Of a DNA stretch of 64,000 nt, positions 62,667 to 64,000 are shown piece after piece. Numbering within the stretch: position 1 is the first letter of the stretch; every line of letters begins with the position of its first letter. The stretch lies in NCBI RefSeq assembly GCF_000226255.1, contig NZ_AGFG01000054.1, forward strand, positions 1 to 64,000, in the 5' to 3' direction. The position numbers and the translations under genes were made by a program. Source of the stretch: Desulfovibrio sp. A2 (lineage in GTDB: Bacteria; Desulfobacterota; Desulfovibrionia; Desulfovibrionales; Desulfovibrionaceae). The notes below the pieces were generated by a model. The model saw only the letters and a program-made list of their open reading frames with translations. It was not told the DNA's origin and searched no databases.

Positions 62667-64000
62667 TCAGGGCGTGCGTTCCAGCAACTCCAGCACCGTT
62701 TCCGCCAGCCCGGCTCCATTGGTGGCCGGGCTGGAACCCGTTTCCGCCCGGTCGCGGTAGGTGTAGCGCACCCGCAGCCATGGCCGCTCGATGCGGATCA
62801 GCCGGTCGAGCCGCACCGGCGTGCCCAGCAGCACCAGATCGCACGGGGTGGCGTTGATGGTGGCCTCCAGGTCTTCCAGCTGCCTGCGCGAATACCCCAT
62901 GGCGGGCAGGGCCTTGCCCAGGTGGGGGTAGTTTTCGAAGACCTGCTTCAGCGACCCCCGGGCGTAGGGACGCGGGTCGGCCATGCGGCCCGCGCCGTGC
63001 ATTTCCGCCGCCGCCTGCGCCGCGCCGAAGGGCAGCCCGCCGTGGGTCAGGGTGGGGCCGTCCTCCACCAGCAGCACCCGCGCCCGGCGGATGGCGGCGG
63101 GGTCGTCCACCTCCACCACCGAATCGGCCAGCAGCACCCGCGCCGCCGGGTTGGCGGCGGCGATGTTGGCGCGCACCGTGGCCACCTGCTCCGCCGTGGC
63201 CGTGTCCACCTTGTTGATCACCGCCACGTGGCACATGCGCAGGTTGGTTTCGCCGGGGTGGTAGGTCAGTTCGTGCCCGGAGCGCAGCGGGTCGCATACG
63301 GTCAGGTGCACGTCGGGCCGGAAGAAGGGCGTGTCGTTGTTGCCGCCGTCCCACAGCAGCACGTCGGCCTCGGCCTGCGCCGCCGCGAGGATGCGCGCGT
63401 AGTCCACGCCCGCGTACACCACGATGCCCGCGTCCACCAGGTGTTCGTATTCCTCGCGCTCCTCCACCGTGCAGTCGGCGGCGTCCATGTCCGCGTGGCT
63501 GGCGAAGCGCTGCACCGCCTGTTTCGCCAGGTCGCCGTAAGGCATGGGGTGGCGCACCACGACAGGGCGCATGCCCCGTTCGAGGACGGCCGCGCACAGG
63601 TGCCGGGTGACCGGCGACTTGCCGCAACCGGTGCGCACGGCGGTGACGGCCACCACGGGCTTGTCCGCGCGCAGCATGGTGGCGGTGGGGGACAGCAGGC
63701 GAAAGTCCGCCCCGGCGGCCAGCGCCAGCGAGGCGGCGTGCATGACCGCCTCGTGCGCAACGTCGCTGTAGGAAAAGATGACTTCGTGCACGCGGTTGTC
63801 GCGGCACAGGGCGGCCAGTTCGCGCTCGGCCAGTATGGGCACCCCGTCGGGGTAGCGCGGCCCGGCCAGCGCGGCGGGGTAGCAGCGGCCGTCGATGTCC
63901 GGAATCTGGGCGGCGGTGAAGGCCACCACGTGCACGGCCGGGTCGTCGCGCAGCAGCACGTTGAAGTTGTGGAAGTCGCGCCCGGCCGCGCCCATGATGA
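62667..64000 (-). CDS. Cyclic 2,3-diphosphoglycerate synthetase family protein, 5' end cut
   Basis: The gene enters from the right edge; the frame is still open at 64000 (IMGAAGRDFHNFNV), so a few N-terminal residues are missing. ~444 residues are visible. It shows the family's Rossmann start, AVTAVRTGCGKSPVTRHLCAAVLERG as the P-loop, VLLWDGGNNDTPFFRPDVHLTVCDPLRSGHE, and the NKVD base-recognition motif (INKVDTAT). The archaeal enzyme makes cyclic 2,3-diphosphoglycerate; bacterial homologues are common in anaerobes and of unproven function. A phosphate-transfer GTPase/ATPase role is safe; the product is not. Confidence 0.85.
   Translation of the reverse strand, partial: IMGAAGRDFHNFNVLLRDDPAVHVVAFTAAQIPDIDGRCYPAALAGPRYPDGVPILAERELAALCRDNRVHEVIFSYSDVAHEAVMHAASLALAAGADFRLLSPTATMLRADKPVVAVTAVRTGCGKSPVTRHLCAAVLERGMRPVVVRHPMPYGDLAKQAVQRFASHADMDAADCTVEEREEYEHLVDAGIVVYAGVDYARILAAAQAEADVLLWDGGNNDTPFFRPDVHLTVCDPLRSGHELTYHPGETNLRMCHVAVINKVDTATAEQVATVRANIAAANPAARVLLADSVVEVDDPAAIRRARVLLVEDGPTLTHGGLPFGAAQAAAEMHGAGRMADPRPYARGSLKQVFENYPHLGKALPAMGYSRRQLEDLEATINATPCDLVLLGTPVRLDRLIRIERPWLRVRYTYRDRAETGSSPATNGAGLAETVLELLERTP

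Overview
The window is about 64 kb of high-GC, densely packed bacterial chromosome. Its gene content fits a motile, curved, anaerobic member of the Desulfovibrionaceae (Desulfovibrio/Nitratidesulfovibrio type): sigma-54 type promoters before flagellar genes, a PurF with iron-sulfur ligand cysteines, hydrogenase maturation genes hypDE, a Csd4-like shape peptidase, and LPS (Kdo) genes. The organism assignment is inferred from composition and gene content only. No tRNA, rRNA, CRISPR array or complete insertion sequence was seen.

Layout. 0-6 kb: end of der, an HTH plus binding-protein-domain regulator, a MarR regulator with a very His-rich tail, and a translationally coupled pair of cell-wall peptidases (M15 and M99). 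6-9 kb: a low-GC patch with a short Rhs protein, a convergent small membrane protein, and an rhs remnant. 9-14 kb: ilvE, then dnaX-ybaB-recR. 14-20 kb: HEAT-like protein, a large hybrid histidine kinase, and waaA. 20-24 kb: HD-domain protein, hypD-hypE. 24-28 kb: polysaccharide genes (WcaJ-type initiating transferase, GT4 glycosyltransferase, WbpP-type epimerase). 28-30 kb: ArsR regulator and a metal/metalloid permease. 30-38 kb: TPR protein, then the flagellar basal body/export cluster flgB-flgC-fliE-fliF-fliG-fliH-fliI behind a strong sigma-54 promoter. 38-43 kb: PAP2 phosphatase, M23 peptidase, TtcA-like enzyme, rpoZ-dnaJ. 43-48 kb: an operon joining a TolC-type outer membrane protein, a PhnD-like periplasmic binding protein and a membrane GGDEF-EAL enzyme. 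48-53 kb: moaC with a Cys-rich extension, RraA-like protein, esterase, hisH-hisF. 53-64 kb: carB, purF, a low-GC orphan gene, kdsD, a thioesterase, an exported DsrE-like protein and a cyclic 2,3-diphosphoglycerate synthetase family protein running off the end.

The strongest candidate for something undescribed is a family of roughly 130-300 bp structured intergenic elements that begin within about 10 nt of a stop codon (ybaB, recR, flgC, fliE, hisF), always in the same orientation relative to the upstream gene. Their stem sequences change between copies while pairing is kept, and a central motif (GGTCA, 5-bp stem, 7-nt purine loop, stem, TCCC) is retained. One copy carries an inserted REP-like palindrome that also occurs in an unrelated hairpin near 37.8 kb. 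Second is the TolC / binding protein / GGDEF-EAL operon, which looks like a three-compartment c-di-GMP signalling unit. Others are the His-tailed MarR, the Rhs tip with a possible immunity protein, and Cys-rich extensions on MoaC and on the permease.
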